Assembly (NCBI GenBank): GCA_041395945.1
Contig: JAWKZN010000001.1
Span: forward strand, 434,001 to 498,000
DNA: 64,000 nucleotides
Origin: Pseudomonadales bacterium
GTDB lineage: Bacteria > Pseudomonadota > Gammaproteobacteria > Pseudomonadales > Azotimanducaceae
Direction of reading: 5' to 3'
Under the pieces are notes generated by a model. It saw only the letters and a program-made list of their open reading frames with translations, was not told where the DNA came from and did no database searches. This document shows positions 8,370-18,112 of the stretch, in pieces. Position 1 is the stretch's first letter, and the number at the start of each line of letters is the position of its first letter. The position numbers and the translations under genes were made by a program.

Positions 8370-10709
8370 ATGTCGGAGCTTTCGATCTACCTGCGTTTCG
8401 CGACTGTCGCGATTCTGGCTGTTCTCCTGCCTCTGGCGGTCGTGCTGCTTGCGATTGAATGGGTCGAATTACCCGCGGTCCTTGCCGACGCGCGCCACTA
8501 CGGTATTCGGACCCTGCTGGGTTTCGGAGTGTCGGCCGGGTGCATCCTGGTCTGGATGCTCCTGCGGTTACGTCAGCTGCTCCGTTCCCTGAAGGAGTCG
8601 CTGCCGGTCGGGGAGCAGGCGAGGCGCCTGCGTCGATTATGGATCGACGGGGCTCTGTCGATCGCGTTCTATGCCTTCGCTGGCCCTGTCAGTCTCACCT
8701 GGGATGTCGGTATGTTTTCGGCGCAGACCCCCCCGGAAGTCTGGATCATCCTGAGTCTGTTGCCGCCGATACTGTTTGTCTACATGTCGGTGCCGCTGTT
8801 TCTGTACACCCAGAATCTGCTGGGGAGGGAGATCGGTGCCCAGCTCTCGGGGTATGCGGGTGTTCCGGTGTGGCTGCACAGTTTTCTCGTCGGGGTGGGG
8901 ATTACCTTTCTCTCCACCACCTCATTCGTGCTTTACGAGTTTGCCATCCTGGGATCCATACACCTGGCGATGGCCTTCGTCTCAGTGGTGCTGCTCATCT
9001 TCGCAGCGGTGGTCAGCCTGCTCGCCTATCGGGGACAGCAGCAGGCCATTGCGCCTCTGAGCCATTTTCTCAACCCTGCGGCAGCAGGCGCGCACGGCCC
9101 GACGCTGGCGGAGCTGCAGCCACGCTCCCTGGATGTGATCGGCCGCGCCATTGGACGTCTGCGCGAGCTGTTCGAAGAAAACGAGCGGCTGGCCCGGGAG
9201 GAGCGCGTGCAGGCTCACCGCAATCGACTTTTCGCGGCCACGGCCACAGACTACTTCTTCAGCCTTGATAAGGATTTGAGATTCGATTTCGTTTCCGATC
9301 GTCTCGAAGCCATCTCGGGATATCCGGTCGCGTCTTTCATTGGCGTATCCGGGTTCTCACTCGATGTAGGTGCTGATCCGGAGCGCGAGGAAGAGCTGCA
9401 TGCGCGGCTGCGCGCACATGCGCCATTCCGAAAATATCAGTTCTCCATTCAGGATGCAGCCGGCAGGACTCGGTATCTGGAAGTCAGCGGAACACCGAAT
9501 TTCGACGATACAGGTGTCTTTCAGGGATATCTCGGCGCAGGCAGCGACGTCACAGAGGTCGTTGAGGCGGAGATCTCCCTGCGGGATCGGGACAAGGTGC
9601 TGGCACAGGCACAGAAAATGGAAGCGGTGGGGCAGCTCACCGGGGGTATAGCCCACGACTTCAACAACCTGCTGACCGCGGTGATCGGCAACCTCGAATT
9701 GCTGCAGTTACGTGTTGGCGGTGACCTGGAGGCTCAGCGTCATGCAGGTGCTGCACTGCGTGCCGCCATTCGTGGCGCCGCTCTCACACAAAGACTGCTG
9801 GCGTTTTCCCGCCGGCAGGCACTGGCTCCGGAGGCGGTGGATGTCCGGGCGCTCATCGAAGGCATGATGGAGCTGATGGTGCGCACGCTGGGCGCACAGA
9901 TCGAGATTCGGATCAGCGGTGAGGAGAAACTCTGGGCAGCACACGTGGACCCGCATCAGCTTGAGTCCGCGCTCCTGAACCTGGCCATCAATGCCAGGGA
10001 CGCCATGCCCAGAGGTGGCGCACTGGAGTTCAGGCTTTCCAATGTCGTGGGTGGCAGATCTTCCGGTGAAGACTGCGTGGTGATCGAGGTGTGTGATGAG
10101 GGGGTGGGAATCGATGCAGATGCGTTGCCCCATGTGTTCGAACCCTTTTTCACGACAAAGAAGCAGGGCGAAGGCTCGGGGCTCGGCTTGAGTGTGGTAT
10201 ACGGGTTTGTGCAGCAGTCCGGGGGCGAAGTAAGCATTTTCTCCCGGTCCAACGAAGGCACCCGGGTAGAACTGCGATTGCCGCGCTCCGGGGAGAGCTC
10301 TTCGAGCCGAACTGGTGTGGGCGCGACGAATGACGAGCGGACCACCGGAGCCCACATCATGGTCATCGAGGATGACCCCGCGGTGCGTATGGTGATGATC
10401 GATGCACTCAGCTCGGGTGGTCATCGGGTTACCGTGGTCGACACGGCGGATGCAGCGGTGGGTCACGAGGCCGTCGACGACTTGGATCTGGTGATTTCCG
10501 ACATCATCCTGCCGGGACAGCGCACCGGGCTGGATGCTGCCGCGGAGCTGATTGAGCGAAAACCGGGGCTAAAGGTCCTGTTGATGACAGGATACGCAGA
10601 CGAAGTCTTGCGCAGGCAGGGACGGGACATCGGCGAAATTCCTCTGCTGCACAAGCCCTTTACACTGGCCGAACTCCACAGCAGGGTTGCCGGTTTGCTC
10701 AGAGGCTGA
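8370..10709 (+). CDS. Hybrid sensor histidine kinase (membrane domain, PAS, HisKA, HATPase, receiver)
   Basis: A 779-residue signalling protein. Residues 8-220 contain six or so membrane helices with no known input domain name. A coiled linker (260-285) leads to a PAS domain (about 287-400). The HisKA helix has His429 in GGIAHDFNNLL, and the ATPase has the N box (NARDAMP, 541-547), G1 (DEGVG) and G2 (GEGSGLGLS). A C-terminal receiver (about 662-779) carries the phosphoacceptor Asp711 and the Lys in HKPF. The GGIAHDFNN form is typical of the HWE-free, NtrB-like kinases. Its gene is divergent from the wax ester synthase and has no response regulator beside it, so the output is unknown. Confidence 0.92.
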   Translation: MSELSIYLRFATVAILAVLLPLAVVLLAIEWVELPAVLADARHYGIRTLLGFGVSAGCILVWMLLRLRQLLRSLKESLPVGEQARRLRRLWIDGALSIAFYAFAGPVSLTWDVGMFSAQTPPEVWIILSLLPPILFVYMSVPLFLYTQNLLGREIGAQLSGYAGVPVWLHSFLVGVGITFLSTTSFVLYEFAILGSIHLAMAFVSVVLLIFAAVVSLLAYRGQQQAIAPLSHFLNPAAAGAHGPTLAELQPRSLDVIGRAIGRLRELFEENERLAREERVQAHRNRLFAATATDYFFSLDKDLRFDFVSDRLEAISGYPVASFIGVSGFSLDVGADPEREEELHARLRAHAPFRKYQFSIQDAAGRTRYLEVSGTPNFDDTGVFQGYLGAGSDVTEVVEAEISLRDRDKVLAQAQKMEAVGQLTGGIAHDFNNLLTAVIGNLELLQLRVGGDLEAQRHAGAALRAAIRGAALTQRLLAFSRRQALAPEAVDVRALIEGMMELMVRTLGAQIEIRISGEEKLWAAHVDPHQLESALLNLAINARDAMPRGGALEFRLSNVVGGRSSGEDCVVIEVCDEGVGIDADALPHVFEPFFTTKKQGEGSGLGLSVVYGFVQQSGGEVSIFSRSNEGTRVELRLPRSGESSSSRTGVGATNDERTTGAHIMVIEDDPAVRMVMIDALSSGGHRVTVVDTADAAVGHEAVDDLDLVISDIILPGQRTGLDAAAELIERKPGLKVLLMTGYADEVLRRQGRDIGEIPLLHKPFTLAELHSRVAGLLRG

Positions 10710-10741
10710 CCGGGGAGCGGGCATCCTGCAGCACTGCTGTG

Positions 10742-12310
10742 CTACTTTTCCGGAGGATCCTGGCCGGACTGGTCGGAGTCTTCGTCCTGCCTCGATCGCC
10801 TTTCATCGTCAATCAGAGTATCCAGGGGAAAATCCGTACTCGCGCGCAGACCGGCCACGGTGGAAAGGTTGCGCAGCGTGCGGCGGGCTCCCTGTTTCAG
10901 GTGATCGAGCACCAGCTTTTCGTCTACTTCCCCTTCTTCCTGGACCAGACTCAACCTGTGCAGCGCATAGATACCGATCGTGGTTGCAAACAGAAAGAAG
11001 AAGTCCCAGTGCGAGAAATCCAGAGCGCTGAACTCTGCAGCAGCCGTGGCGCTCTGCCAGCGCAGGATCATGGTCAGCTCGTTGGTCGCGAAGAAGTCGG
11101 CGGTAAGTCCGCCGACCATGGCCGCCGTCCCCGCGGCAATGGCGTTCACGATCGAAGACGCGGACAGAAAGGCGGTAGCATTGCCTCGCGGTGCCAGTTT
11201 CAGCGTGATGTTGCCGGAAGACAGGCTCACGCCGGCGCTCGCCAGACCGGTAGCGAAATGAATGACGATCAGCAGCGGATAGGTCAGGACATGCACCTCC
11301 GGCATGGTAGTGAACGTCCACAGAAAGATGCACAGGATGAACAGAGGGGCACAGACCCGCAGTACGGCCTTGTTGCTGAAACGGTCGGCGATATTCCCCC
11401 AGTGACTCACCGTGAAGTAGGCGGCGAGCTGGCTCAGGGTGGCAAGCGCGATCACCACAGTGAGACTGAGCTCCATGCGTTTGAGCATGTGTACCGTGAA
11501 GAAGGGGGCCGCCAGGTTTACCGCGAAGTTCCAGCTGGCGAGAAATATTATCAGCCTTCGAAAGTTTTTCTGCCGGAAGGGTTCCCGAAGACGGCTGTAG
11601 AGGGAGGCCCTCAATTCGTGTGGGGGAGACTCTACATCCACGATGCGGCGGGACGCATACACTGCGTAGAGGCCGCCGAAAAAGGCCAGAGTGTAGACGA
11701 TGCCGAAGGCATAAGTATCCTGCAGCGGCACAAATTTTGCCCACAGGTCGATGAATGCAGCCGAGGCGAGGCTGACCAGAATGCCGATGCCGAGCATCTT
11801 CTTCTGCCGCTCACCGAACACCTTTCCCATCATGTCGTCCGGAACGAGGTCGCGCATCCAGGTGTTCCAGGAACAGGACAGATAGGCCCCGGCGACATAG
11901 CGCAGTACGAAGGCCACCACGATGACTGCCAGCGCCAGATCGTTCGAAGGAATCAGCACGGTCAGGGCGATGACCAGAAACATGGGTCGGGCAACAAAAC
12001 CGGACCAGACATAGACCTTGCGCCTCGAAGCGACACGGTCGACGGTGAGCATCGCGGGAACCTGTGCCAGCTGGGAGAGGTGGGGAATCGCTGCGAGCAG
12101 ACCGATCAGGAAATTACTGGCGCCGAGTTTCACGGCAAAAGCGGTGAGAATGGCGCCGACAGCCAGAGTTTCCATCACCTGGATACCGATGCCGTTGCGC
12201 ATGATCCAGGGCAGGCTTTCCCGCAGTCGTTCGTCGATATCGACGTCGGTGGTTTCGTTCTCTTTCATTGGGCTGGTGATGCTTGCGAGGGCTGCTGCGC
12301 TGTGGTTCAT
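10742..12310 (-). CDS. Major facilitator superfamily transporter
   Basis: A 522-residue polytopic membrane protein with about twelve helices, starting near residue 36 (GIGIQVMETLAVGAIL). The loop between helices 2 and 3 has the basic RVASRRKVYV segment expected of MFS carriers. A long cytoplasmic C-terminal tail of about 60 residues, rich in Glu and Arg, ends the protein. The stop faces the histidine kinase gene with only about 30 bases between them, and the start is divergent from the Na/Pi symporter gene. A start 14 codons downstream is also possible; neither has a strong ribosome-binding site. The substrate cannot be assigned. Confidence 0.85.
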   Translation of the reverse strand: MNHSAAALASITSPMKENETTDVDIDERLRESLPWIMRNGIGIQVMETLAVGAILTAFAVKLGASNFLIGLLAAIPHLSQLAQVPAMLTVDRVASRRKVYVWSGFVARPMFLVIALTVLIPSNDLALAVIVVAFVLRYVAGAYLSCSWNTWMRDLVPDDMMGKVFGERQKKMLGIGILVSLASAAFIDLWAKFVPLQDTYAFGIVYTLAFFGGLYAVYASRRIVDVESPPHELRASLYSRLREPFRQKNFRRLIIFLASWNFAVNLAAPFFTVHMLKRMELSLTVVIALATLSQLAAYFTVSHWGNIADRFSNKAVLRVCAPLFILCIFLWTFTTMPEVHVLTYPLLIVIHFATGLASAGVSLSSGNITLKLAPRGNATAFLSASSIVNAIAAGTAAMVGGLTADFFATNELTMILRWQSATAAAEFSALDFSHWDFFFLFATTIGIYALHRLSLVQEEGEVDEKLVLDHLKQGARRTLRNLSTVAGLRASTDFPLDTLIDDERRSRQDEDSDQSGQDPPEK

Positions 12311-12403
12311 TGCCGTCAGGCAGGTTCGCGGCGGGCAATATGACGGAGTCCTGGTGGAAGGGCAAGTTGCAGCGCAGATTACAGGATTCGGAGTGATCTT
12401 CAG

Positions 12404-14074
12404 ATGTGGTCGATAGTCGGCACATTCATCGGTGGGCTGGGGCTGTTTCTACTGGCAGTGTCCCTGATTTCGGACGGACTGCGACTCGCCGCCGGGAACT
12501 CACTGCACCGGATACTCGAAACTTCCACCCGCACTCCCCTGCGGGGTGTAGCCACCGGTGTACTGGTGACCGCTCTGGTGCAGTCCTCCAGTGCGGTGAC
12601 AGTGGCCACCATCGGTTTCGTCAACGCCGGTCTGCTGACCCTCGTCCAGTCACTGGGTATTGTTTACGGAGCAAACATCGGTACGACCATGGCAGGCTGG
12701 CTGGTGGCTGCGGTCGGATTCGATTTCAGTATCGATGTTCTGGCCCTGCCGCTGATCGGTATAGGAATGATCCTGCGGCTGTTGCGGCCGGGATCAAGAG
12801 TTGCATCCGTGGGCGAGGCGCTGGCAGGTTTCGGTCTTTTCTTCATCGGTGTCGATCTGCTCAGGGACGCCTTCGAGGGCTTCTCTGAAACCGTCGATGT
12901 AGCCTCCTTCGCCCCCCAGGGCGGCTTGGGCATCGTCCTCTATGTCGGCCTCGGCTTCTTCATGACCGTGGTTACACAGGCGTCCGCCGCGGCCATCGCG
13001 ATCACACTGACCGCGGCCACCGGTGGTCTTATCGGCATCGATGCCGCAGCTGCCATGGTCATCGGTGCCAATGTCGGCACCACATCCACCGCGATGCTGG
13101 CGGTCATCGGCGCAACCGCGAATGCCCGTCGGGTGGCGGCAGCACATGTGATCTTCAATGGGATGACAGGGCTGGTTGCGCTGGCACTGCTGCCGCTGTT
13201 GCTGTGGCTGGTGCGCAACACCGGGTCTGCACTGGGACTTGCCGACGTGCCGGCGATCACTCTGGCCCTGTTTCACACGATGTTCAATCTGCTCGGTGTG
13301 CTGCTGATGTGGCCACTGACCGGGCGTCTTGCACATTTCCTGATGAACCGCTTCACCACCGATGTGGAACTGGTCGCAAAACTGCAGTTTCTGGATCGCA
13401 ATGTGATGGCGACCCCGACTCTGGCGATCGATGCGCTGTACCGGGAGGTGATCCGGGCGTCCTCACTGACACGGCAACTGGTGGCCGGAGCAGTGAGCGC
13501 AGAAGGGGGCAGAGATCCTTCTTCCGCACACCTGCAGCAGGGTGTGCAGGATCTGATCAACAACATCGAGACCTTCGTGACGGAGCTCGAGGTCACCCGG
13601 CTGCCGGAAGATATGAAGGGGAATCTGCCGCTGATACTGCGGGTGATCGGCTATCTCGAAGATGTGGTCTGGCTGGTGGGCGAACTCGAAGAGCATCGAC
13701 CGGACCTGGATGCCATCATGCTGCCGCCGGTGATTCAGGAGGTCGCCACCTTTCAGGCGGCGATTCTGGCCCAGGTGCACAGCAGTGATCTGACCCAGGC
13801 GACTTTCTCAGCGTCTGAGTCGAGGCTGGAATTCGAGTCACTGCAGCGCCGCTGGCATAATCTCAAGTCCGTGCTGCTGGAGGCAGCAACCCAGCGTCTG
13901 ATCCCGCTGCATAGATTGAATTCCGCGCTGGAAGCGCTGCGCAGCGCTTTGAAGATGTCCGAGCAGCTCACCAAGGCAGCGGAGCGTCTCGTAGCTCTGG
14001 GTGTTGTGCCGGCTGGTGTGGTCGAAGCTGCGGATCAGGGGCACGAAGGGGATACAGAAAAGGCCGCTGGCTGA
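12404..14074 (+). CDS. Na+/phosphate cotransporter family protein with PhoU-like tail
   Basis: A 556-residue NptA/PNaS-type protein. It has the two inverted-repeat signature motifs of the family, QSSSAVT starting at residue 60 and QASAAAIA starting at residue 192, each followed by a GANxGTT motif (GANIGTT and GANVGTT). About nine membrane helices occupy residues 1-320. The remaining 200 or so residues are a helical PhoU-like cytoplasmic domain, usual for the bacterial members. It is thought to bring in phosphate with sodium. It is divergent from the MFS gene and has no Pho box that I could recognise in the 93-base gap. Confidence 0.88.
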   Translation: MWSIVGTFIGGLGLFLLAVSLISDGLRLAAGNSLHRILETSTRTPLRGVATGVLVTALVQSSSAVTVATIGFVNAGLLTLVQSLGIVYGANIGTTMAGWLVAAVGFDFSIDVLALPLIGIGMILRLLRPGSRVASVGEALAGFGLFFIGVDLLRDAFEGFSETVDVASFAPQGGLGIVLYVGLGFFMTVVTQASAAAIAITLTAATGGLIGIDAAAAMVIGANVGTTSTAMLAVIGATANARRVAAAHVIFNGMTGLVALALLPLLLWLVRNTGSALGLADVPAITLALFHTMFNLLGVLLMWPLTGRLAHFLMNRFTTDVELVAKLQFLDRNVMATPTLAIDALYREVIRASSLTRQLVAGAVSAEGGRDPSSAHLQQGVQDLINNIETFVTELEVTRLPEDMKGNLPLILRVIGYLEDVVWLVGELEEHRPDLDAIMLPPVIQEVATFQAAILAQVHSSDLTQATFSASESRLEFESLQRRWHNLKSVLLEAATQRLIPLHRLNSALEALRSALKMSEQLTKAAERLVALGVVPAGVVEAADQGHEGDTEKAAG

Positions 14075-14194
14075 GCACCCTCTCGAGCCGGCCGCTGTTC
14101 GTGCCGGCACCGGGGGTTGTGCGATCATGCGGTGGCCTCTCCCGCTTTCCGCGGGGCCAGGCAGCAAACCTGTGATCTGAGGTGGAGGATACGG

Positions 14195-14290
14195 ATGAAG
14201 ACGCTCAGAATCCGCGACGAGGGCAGCGTGGAACTGGATCGACCGGAGGTGCTCAATGCCTTCAACGGTCTGCGCTGTCCCCCGCATTAA
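14195..14290 (+). pseudogene. Truncated enoyl-CoA hydratase (crotonase) start, 31 codons
   Basis: An ATG at 14195 with a good GGTGGAGG ribosome-binding site opens a 31-codon frame (MKTLRIRDEGSVELDRPEVL, then NAFNGLRCPPH) that ends in TAA at 14288-14290. The LDRPEVLNAFN segment is the first conserved block of crotonase-family enzymes and is followed there by about 220 more residues, all missing here. It lies immediately before an acyl-CoA carboxylase, where liu-type leucine and atu-type terpenoid clusters carry a crotonase. I read this as the stub of a deleted hydratase gene; it could also be translated as a short peptide. Confidence 0.6.
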
Positions 14291-14334
14291 CCACTCGATC
14301 ACACCGCCTGTCAGTTCTGTCGGAGAGTACCCAG

Positions 14335-15957
14335 ATGCCCGTCTTTAAATCCAGAATTAATGCCTCCTCCGATAGCTTCCAGAAGAACCGGGCCGATATG
14401 CTGGCACTGATCGATCAGCTCCGTGTACTGGAAGAACGCGCGGTTACCGCATCGGGTCGACGCCGTAAAACCTTCGAAAGCCGCGGTCAGATCCCGCCCC
14501 ATGATCGGGTCGCCCGACTGCTCGATCCGGGTATGCCCTTCCTGCGCCTGCATACGTTGTCGAACTATCTGAACGAAGATCCCGACCCGGATACCAGCAT
14601 TCCCGGTGGCAGTGTGATTCTGGGCATTGGTTTTGTCAGCGGTGTGCGCTGCATGGTATGGGCCGATGACAGCGGCATCCGGGCCGGTGCCGCCACGCGC
14701 AGTGGCTGGATGGCGGCACTCAGCGCTCAGGAACTGGCGCTGCGGCATCGCCTGCCGCTGATCCACCTGGTCGAAAGTGCCGGGGCCAATCTGATGGAGT
14801 ACGAAGTCGAACTCTGGGCAGAGGCGGGCAAGCTGTTCCGTAATCTGGCCCGCCTGAGCGCAGCAGGCATACCGACCATGGTGGTTCTGCACGGGCCCTC
14901 GACCGCCGGTGGTGCGTATATGCCGGGCATGTCGGACTATGTTGTGGGCGTGAAGCACAACGGGCTGGCCGCGCTGGGCGGTGCTGCCCTGGTTCGCGCA
15001 GCGACCGGTGAGGTGGCGGATGAGCGGGAGCTGGGTGGCACCGAGATGCACTCGACTGTCACCGGTCTGGTGGAATATCTGGCCGAGGACGATGCGCACG
15101 GCATCGACATTGCCAGAGGTGTGATCGATCGCCTCGACTGGAATCGCCGGGTGCGGCGGCCGGAGCGGCGACCCTGCGAACGGCCGCTTTACGATGTGGA
15201 TGAAATTGCCGGTATCGTACCGGTGGACTATACCGTTGCCTACGATGTGCGGGAGGTCCTTGCCCGGCTTGTGGATGGTTCGGACTTCGAGGAGTTCAAG
15301 CCGCGCTTCGGTGCGGCCACCGTGTGTGTGCAGGCCAGCATCATGGGATTCGTGTGCGGCATCATCGGCAACAACGGCCCCTTCGACCCGGCGGGAGCAA
15401 ACAAGGCAACCCAGTTCTTTCAGCTCTGTGATTCCGCGGACATGCCGATCATCTTTCTCAACAACATCACCGGCTATATGGTCGGCACCGAGTACGAACA
15501 CGCCGGCATGATCAAACACGGCGCGAAAATGATTCAGGCCGTCACCAATGTGCGGGTGCCACGGATATCACTCTACATCGGGGCGAGTTACGGCGCGGGC
15601 AACTACGGGATGTGCGGCTACTCCTACGAGCCGGACTTCCTGTTCTCCTGGCCTAACGCGTCCACCGGTGTCATGGGCGGTGAACAGGCGGCCCGCACCA
15701 TGCGTCAGGTCGCCGAGGTCGGTGCGCTGCGTCGTGGTGAGGCAGTAGACCATGCGGCGCTGGATGTGCAGACGGCCACCATTGTGGATCGCTTCAGTCG
15801 CCAGGAGAGCGCGTTTTTCACCTCGGGTCGCAATCTCGATCATGGTGTGATCGACCCCCGGGACAGCCGCAAAGTGCTTGGCTTCGCACTGGAGACCTGC
15901 CTGGAGGGACGCAACCGGGAGTTGCGGCCCAACAGTTTCGGCGTGGCGCGGCTCTGA
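14335..15957 (+). CDS. Acyl-CoA carboxylase carboxyltransferase subunit (MCC/GCC-like beta)
   Basis: A 540-residue carboxyltransferase with two crotonase-like halves; the length matches methylcrotonyl- and geranyl-CoA carboxylase beta subunits better than propionyl-CoA carboxylase. Visible blocks are GGAYMPGMSDY in the N-half and the acyl-CoA/biotin segment GAGNYGMCGYSYEPDF followed by VMGGEQAA in the C-half. An upstream GTG in the same frame (14182) would add 51 unrelated residues and overlaps the crotonase stub; the ATG at 14335 has GGAGAG in front and is preferred. It works with the biotin subunit 90 bases downstream. The acyl substrate cannot be decided from sequence alone. Confidence 0.9.
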   Translation: MPVFKSRINASSDSFQKNRADMLALIDQLRVLEERAVTASGRRRKTFESRGQIPPHDRVARLLDPGMPFLRLHTLSNYLNEDPDPDTSIPGGSVILGIGFVSGVRCMVWADDSGIRAGAATRSGWMAALSAQELALRHRLPLIHLVESAGANLMEYEVELWAEAGKLFRNLARLSAAGIPTMVVLHGPSTAGGAYMPGMSDYVVGVKHNGLAALGGAALVRAATGEVADERELGGTEMHSTVTGLVEYLAEDDAHGIDIARGVIDRLDWNRRVRRPERRPCERPLYDVDEIAGIVPVDYTVAYDVREVLARLVDGSDFEEFKPRFGAATVCVQASIMGFVCGIIGNNGPFDPAGANKATQFFQLCDSADMPIIFLNNITGYMVGTEYEHAGMIKHGAKMIQAVTNVRVPRISLYIGASYGAGNYGMCGYSYEPDFLFSWPNASTGVMGGEQAARTMRQVAEVGALRRGEAVDHAALDVQTATIVDRFSRQESAFFTSGRNLDHGVIDPRDSRKVLGFALETCLEGRNRELRPNSFGVARL

Positions 15958-16049
15958 TGGTCGGGCTTAAGTCGACAGTTATGCGCCCAGCGTTTTACCG
16001 GAAACGGTTCGTGACTGCGTCAGGCAGTGCAGTGCAGCGGGAGTTATAG

Positions 16050-18053
16050 ATGGCGGATATCGGATCCATTCTGGTTGCCAACCGCGGCGAGATTGCACTG
16101 CGTATCATGCGTACGGCGCGATCACTGGGCATTCGTACGATCGCCGTGTACTCGGATGCAGATGCCCAGGCGCCCCACACGCGATTTGCCGATACGGCGG
16201 TCCGTATCGGCCCAGCGCCCGTCGCCGAATCCTATCTGCGGGGTGATCGCATCATTGCTGCCGCAAAGACCGCGGGTGCCCAGGCCATCCATCCCGGCTA
16301 CGGCTTTCTGTCGGAGAATGCGGAGTTTGCCGGTGCGGTAGAAACAGCGGGGCTGATCTTTATCGGCCCTGCCCCGGAGGCCATCGAACTGATGGGCGAC
16401 AAGGCGGTGGCCAAACGTCGCATGATCGCGGCCGGTGTGCCCTGTGTGCCCGGCTATGAAGGCGAGGTGCAAACCGAGGAGCGCTTCATCGAATGTGCCG
16501 GGCAGATCGGCTATCCGGTGATGGTGAAGGCGGCGGCGGGTGGCGGCGGGCGCGGCATGCGTCTGGTTGCGCAGCCCGAGGGACTGAGATCTGCGCTGAA
16601 GGCTGCGCGCGCCGAAGCGGCCAGCGCCTTCGGTAACGGCGATCTCATTCTGGAGAAGGCCATCCTGCGGCCCCGGCATGTTGAAGTGCAGGTATTCGCC
16701 GACACCCTCGGCAATGTGCTGCATCTCGGGGAACGGGACTGCTCCGTGCAGCGTCGTCATCAGAAGGTGATCGAAGAAGCCCCCTGTCCGGTGATGACCG
16801 AAGCGCTGCGGGCGCGTATGGGTGCTGCAGCCGTGGAAGCCGCACGGGCGGTCAGCTACCGGGGTGCCGGCACGGTGGAATTTCTGCTGGACGGCAGCGG
16901 CGATTTTTACTTTCTGGAAATGAACACCCGCCTGCAGGTCGAGCATCCGGTAACCGAATGCGTCACCGGCCTGGATCTGGTGGCACTGCAGATACAGGTG
17001 GCGAACGGCCGGCCACTCGGCTTTTCCCAGGAAGACGTCCGGCTGCAGGGGCATGCCATCGAGGTGCGTTTTTATGCGGAAGACCCGGCCCAGGATTTTC
17101 TGCCCAGCACCGGCCGGATCCTGCACTGGCAGCCGCCGCTGGGCGAGGGTGTTCGGGTGGATGCGGGTATTGAAAGCGGATCCGAAGTCTCTCCCTACTA
17201 CGATGCCATGGTGGCCAAGATCATCGCCCGGGGCCGGGACCGGGAAGAGGCGCGGCGTCGGCTGGTCCGCGCGCTGGCTTCCACGGTACTGATAGGCACT
17301 CACACCAATCGGGATTTTCTGATCGATGCCCTGGAGCGCGCAGCGTTCATCTCTGGTGAGGCCACCACGGCCTTCATCGAGGAGACCTACGGCCCGGGTG
17401 GTTACACAGTCGGGCCACCCGGTGTGCGCCTGCTGGCGGCGGCGGCGGTGATCCAGCATCGACTCAGTCAGCGCCGCTCGCTGGCCCGGTCGGTGTCTGT
17501 CAGCGCCGAGCTGCTCGACTGGTCGAGTGCGGCGGATCTTGAGTCTGTGCGCGTGTACCTGGCTGATGATCGGTTGCACACGCTGACTGTGAGACCCGGC
17601 AGCGAAGGCAGCTACGATGTCAGCATGGATGAAGCCCGTGCCCACTCGGTAGAGGTTGTGCGGCTGGACGCCGGTTCCGGAAAGCTGCTGATCGACCGGA
17701 TCGCTGTGGAGGTTCATTTTCACGCGCTGGCCGAGCGTGTACTGCATCTTGTCAGCGAATCTTCCACCCTGACACTGACCGATCTGTCTGGTGGCGTTGC
17801 AAATGATACGGATGCCGGCGGTGGCGGTACTGTGCTGGCACCCATGCATGGCATGCTCCTCGAGGTTCTGGCCGGTGAAGGAGACCGGGTCGCCAAGGGC
17901 GACAAGCTCGCCGTGCTGGAAGCCATGAAGATGCAGCATGAGATCCTCGCAGAAACAGACGGTACCGTGATTTCTGTACTCGCAGCTGCAGGCAGGCAGA
18001 TCGCAGCGGGAGATCACATCCTTGAGATTCAGGCAGATGCGGCGGATGCCTAG
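16050..18053 (+). CDS. Acyl-CoA carboxylase biotin carboxylase/biotin carrier subunit (alpha)
   Basis: A 667-residue subunit that carboxylates its own biotin with ATP and bicarbonate and hands CO2 to the carboxyltransferase. The N-terminal domain (1-110, ILVANRGEIALRI), the ATP-grasp domain with KAAAGGGGRGM, and the biotin carboxylase C-terminal domain with EVRFYAEDP are followed by a BT-type linker. A biotinyl domain closes the protein with Lys627 in the EAMKM motif. It belongs to the MCC/GCC/PCC alpha class. It starts 92 bases after the beta subunit and is followed closely by MmgE/PrpD, suggesting one transcript. Confidence 0.93.
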   Translation: MADIGSILVANRGEIALRIMRTARSLGIRTIAVYSDADAQAPHTRFADTAVRIGPAPVAESYLRGDRIIAAAKTAGAQAIHPGYGFLSENAEFAGAVETAGLIFIGPAPEAIELMGDKAVAKRRMIAAGVPCVPGYEGEVQTEERFIECAGQIGYPVMVKAAAGGGGRGMRLVAQPEGLRSALKAARAEAASAFGNGDLILEKAILRPRHVEVQVFADTLGNVLHLGERDCSVQRRHQKVIEEAPCPVMTEALRARMGAAAVEAARAVSYRGAGTVEFLLDGSGDFYFLEMNTRLQVEHPVTECVTGLDLVALQIQVANGRPLGFSQEDVRLQGHAIEVRFYAEDPAQDFLPSTGRILHWQPPLGEGVRVDAGIESGSEVSPYYDAMVAKIIARGRDREEARRRLVRALASTVLIGTHTNRDFLIDALERAAFISGEATTAFIEETYGPGGYTVGPPGVRLLAAAAVIQHRLSQRRSLARSVSVSAELLDWSSAADLESVRVYLADDRLHTLTVRPGSEGSYDVSMDEARAHSVEVVRLDAGSGKLLIDRIAVEVHFHALAERVLHLVSESSTLTLTDLSGGVANDTDAGGGGTVLAPMHGMLLEVLAGEGDRVAKGDKLAVLEAMKMQHEILAETDGTVISVLAAAGRQIAAGDHILEIQADAADA

Positions 18054-18112
18054 TTTCATCAGTCGCGCGAACCTGGTGCAATCTGCAATACAGATCCCCG
18101 TGAGGCTCAGCC

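Noticed and set aside
10730..10750. Hairpin AGCAC-TGCT-GTGCT followed by ACTTTTC near the histidine kinase stop
   Set aside because: A five-base stem is too weak to call a terminator with confidence, and part of it lies inside the MFS gene's last codons.
10739..12343. 534-codon frame antisense to the MFS transporter
   Set aside because: It is hydrophilic, very rich in His, Gln and Glu, and has no motif; the opposite strand is a clear MFS carrier.
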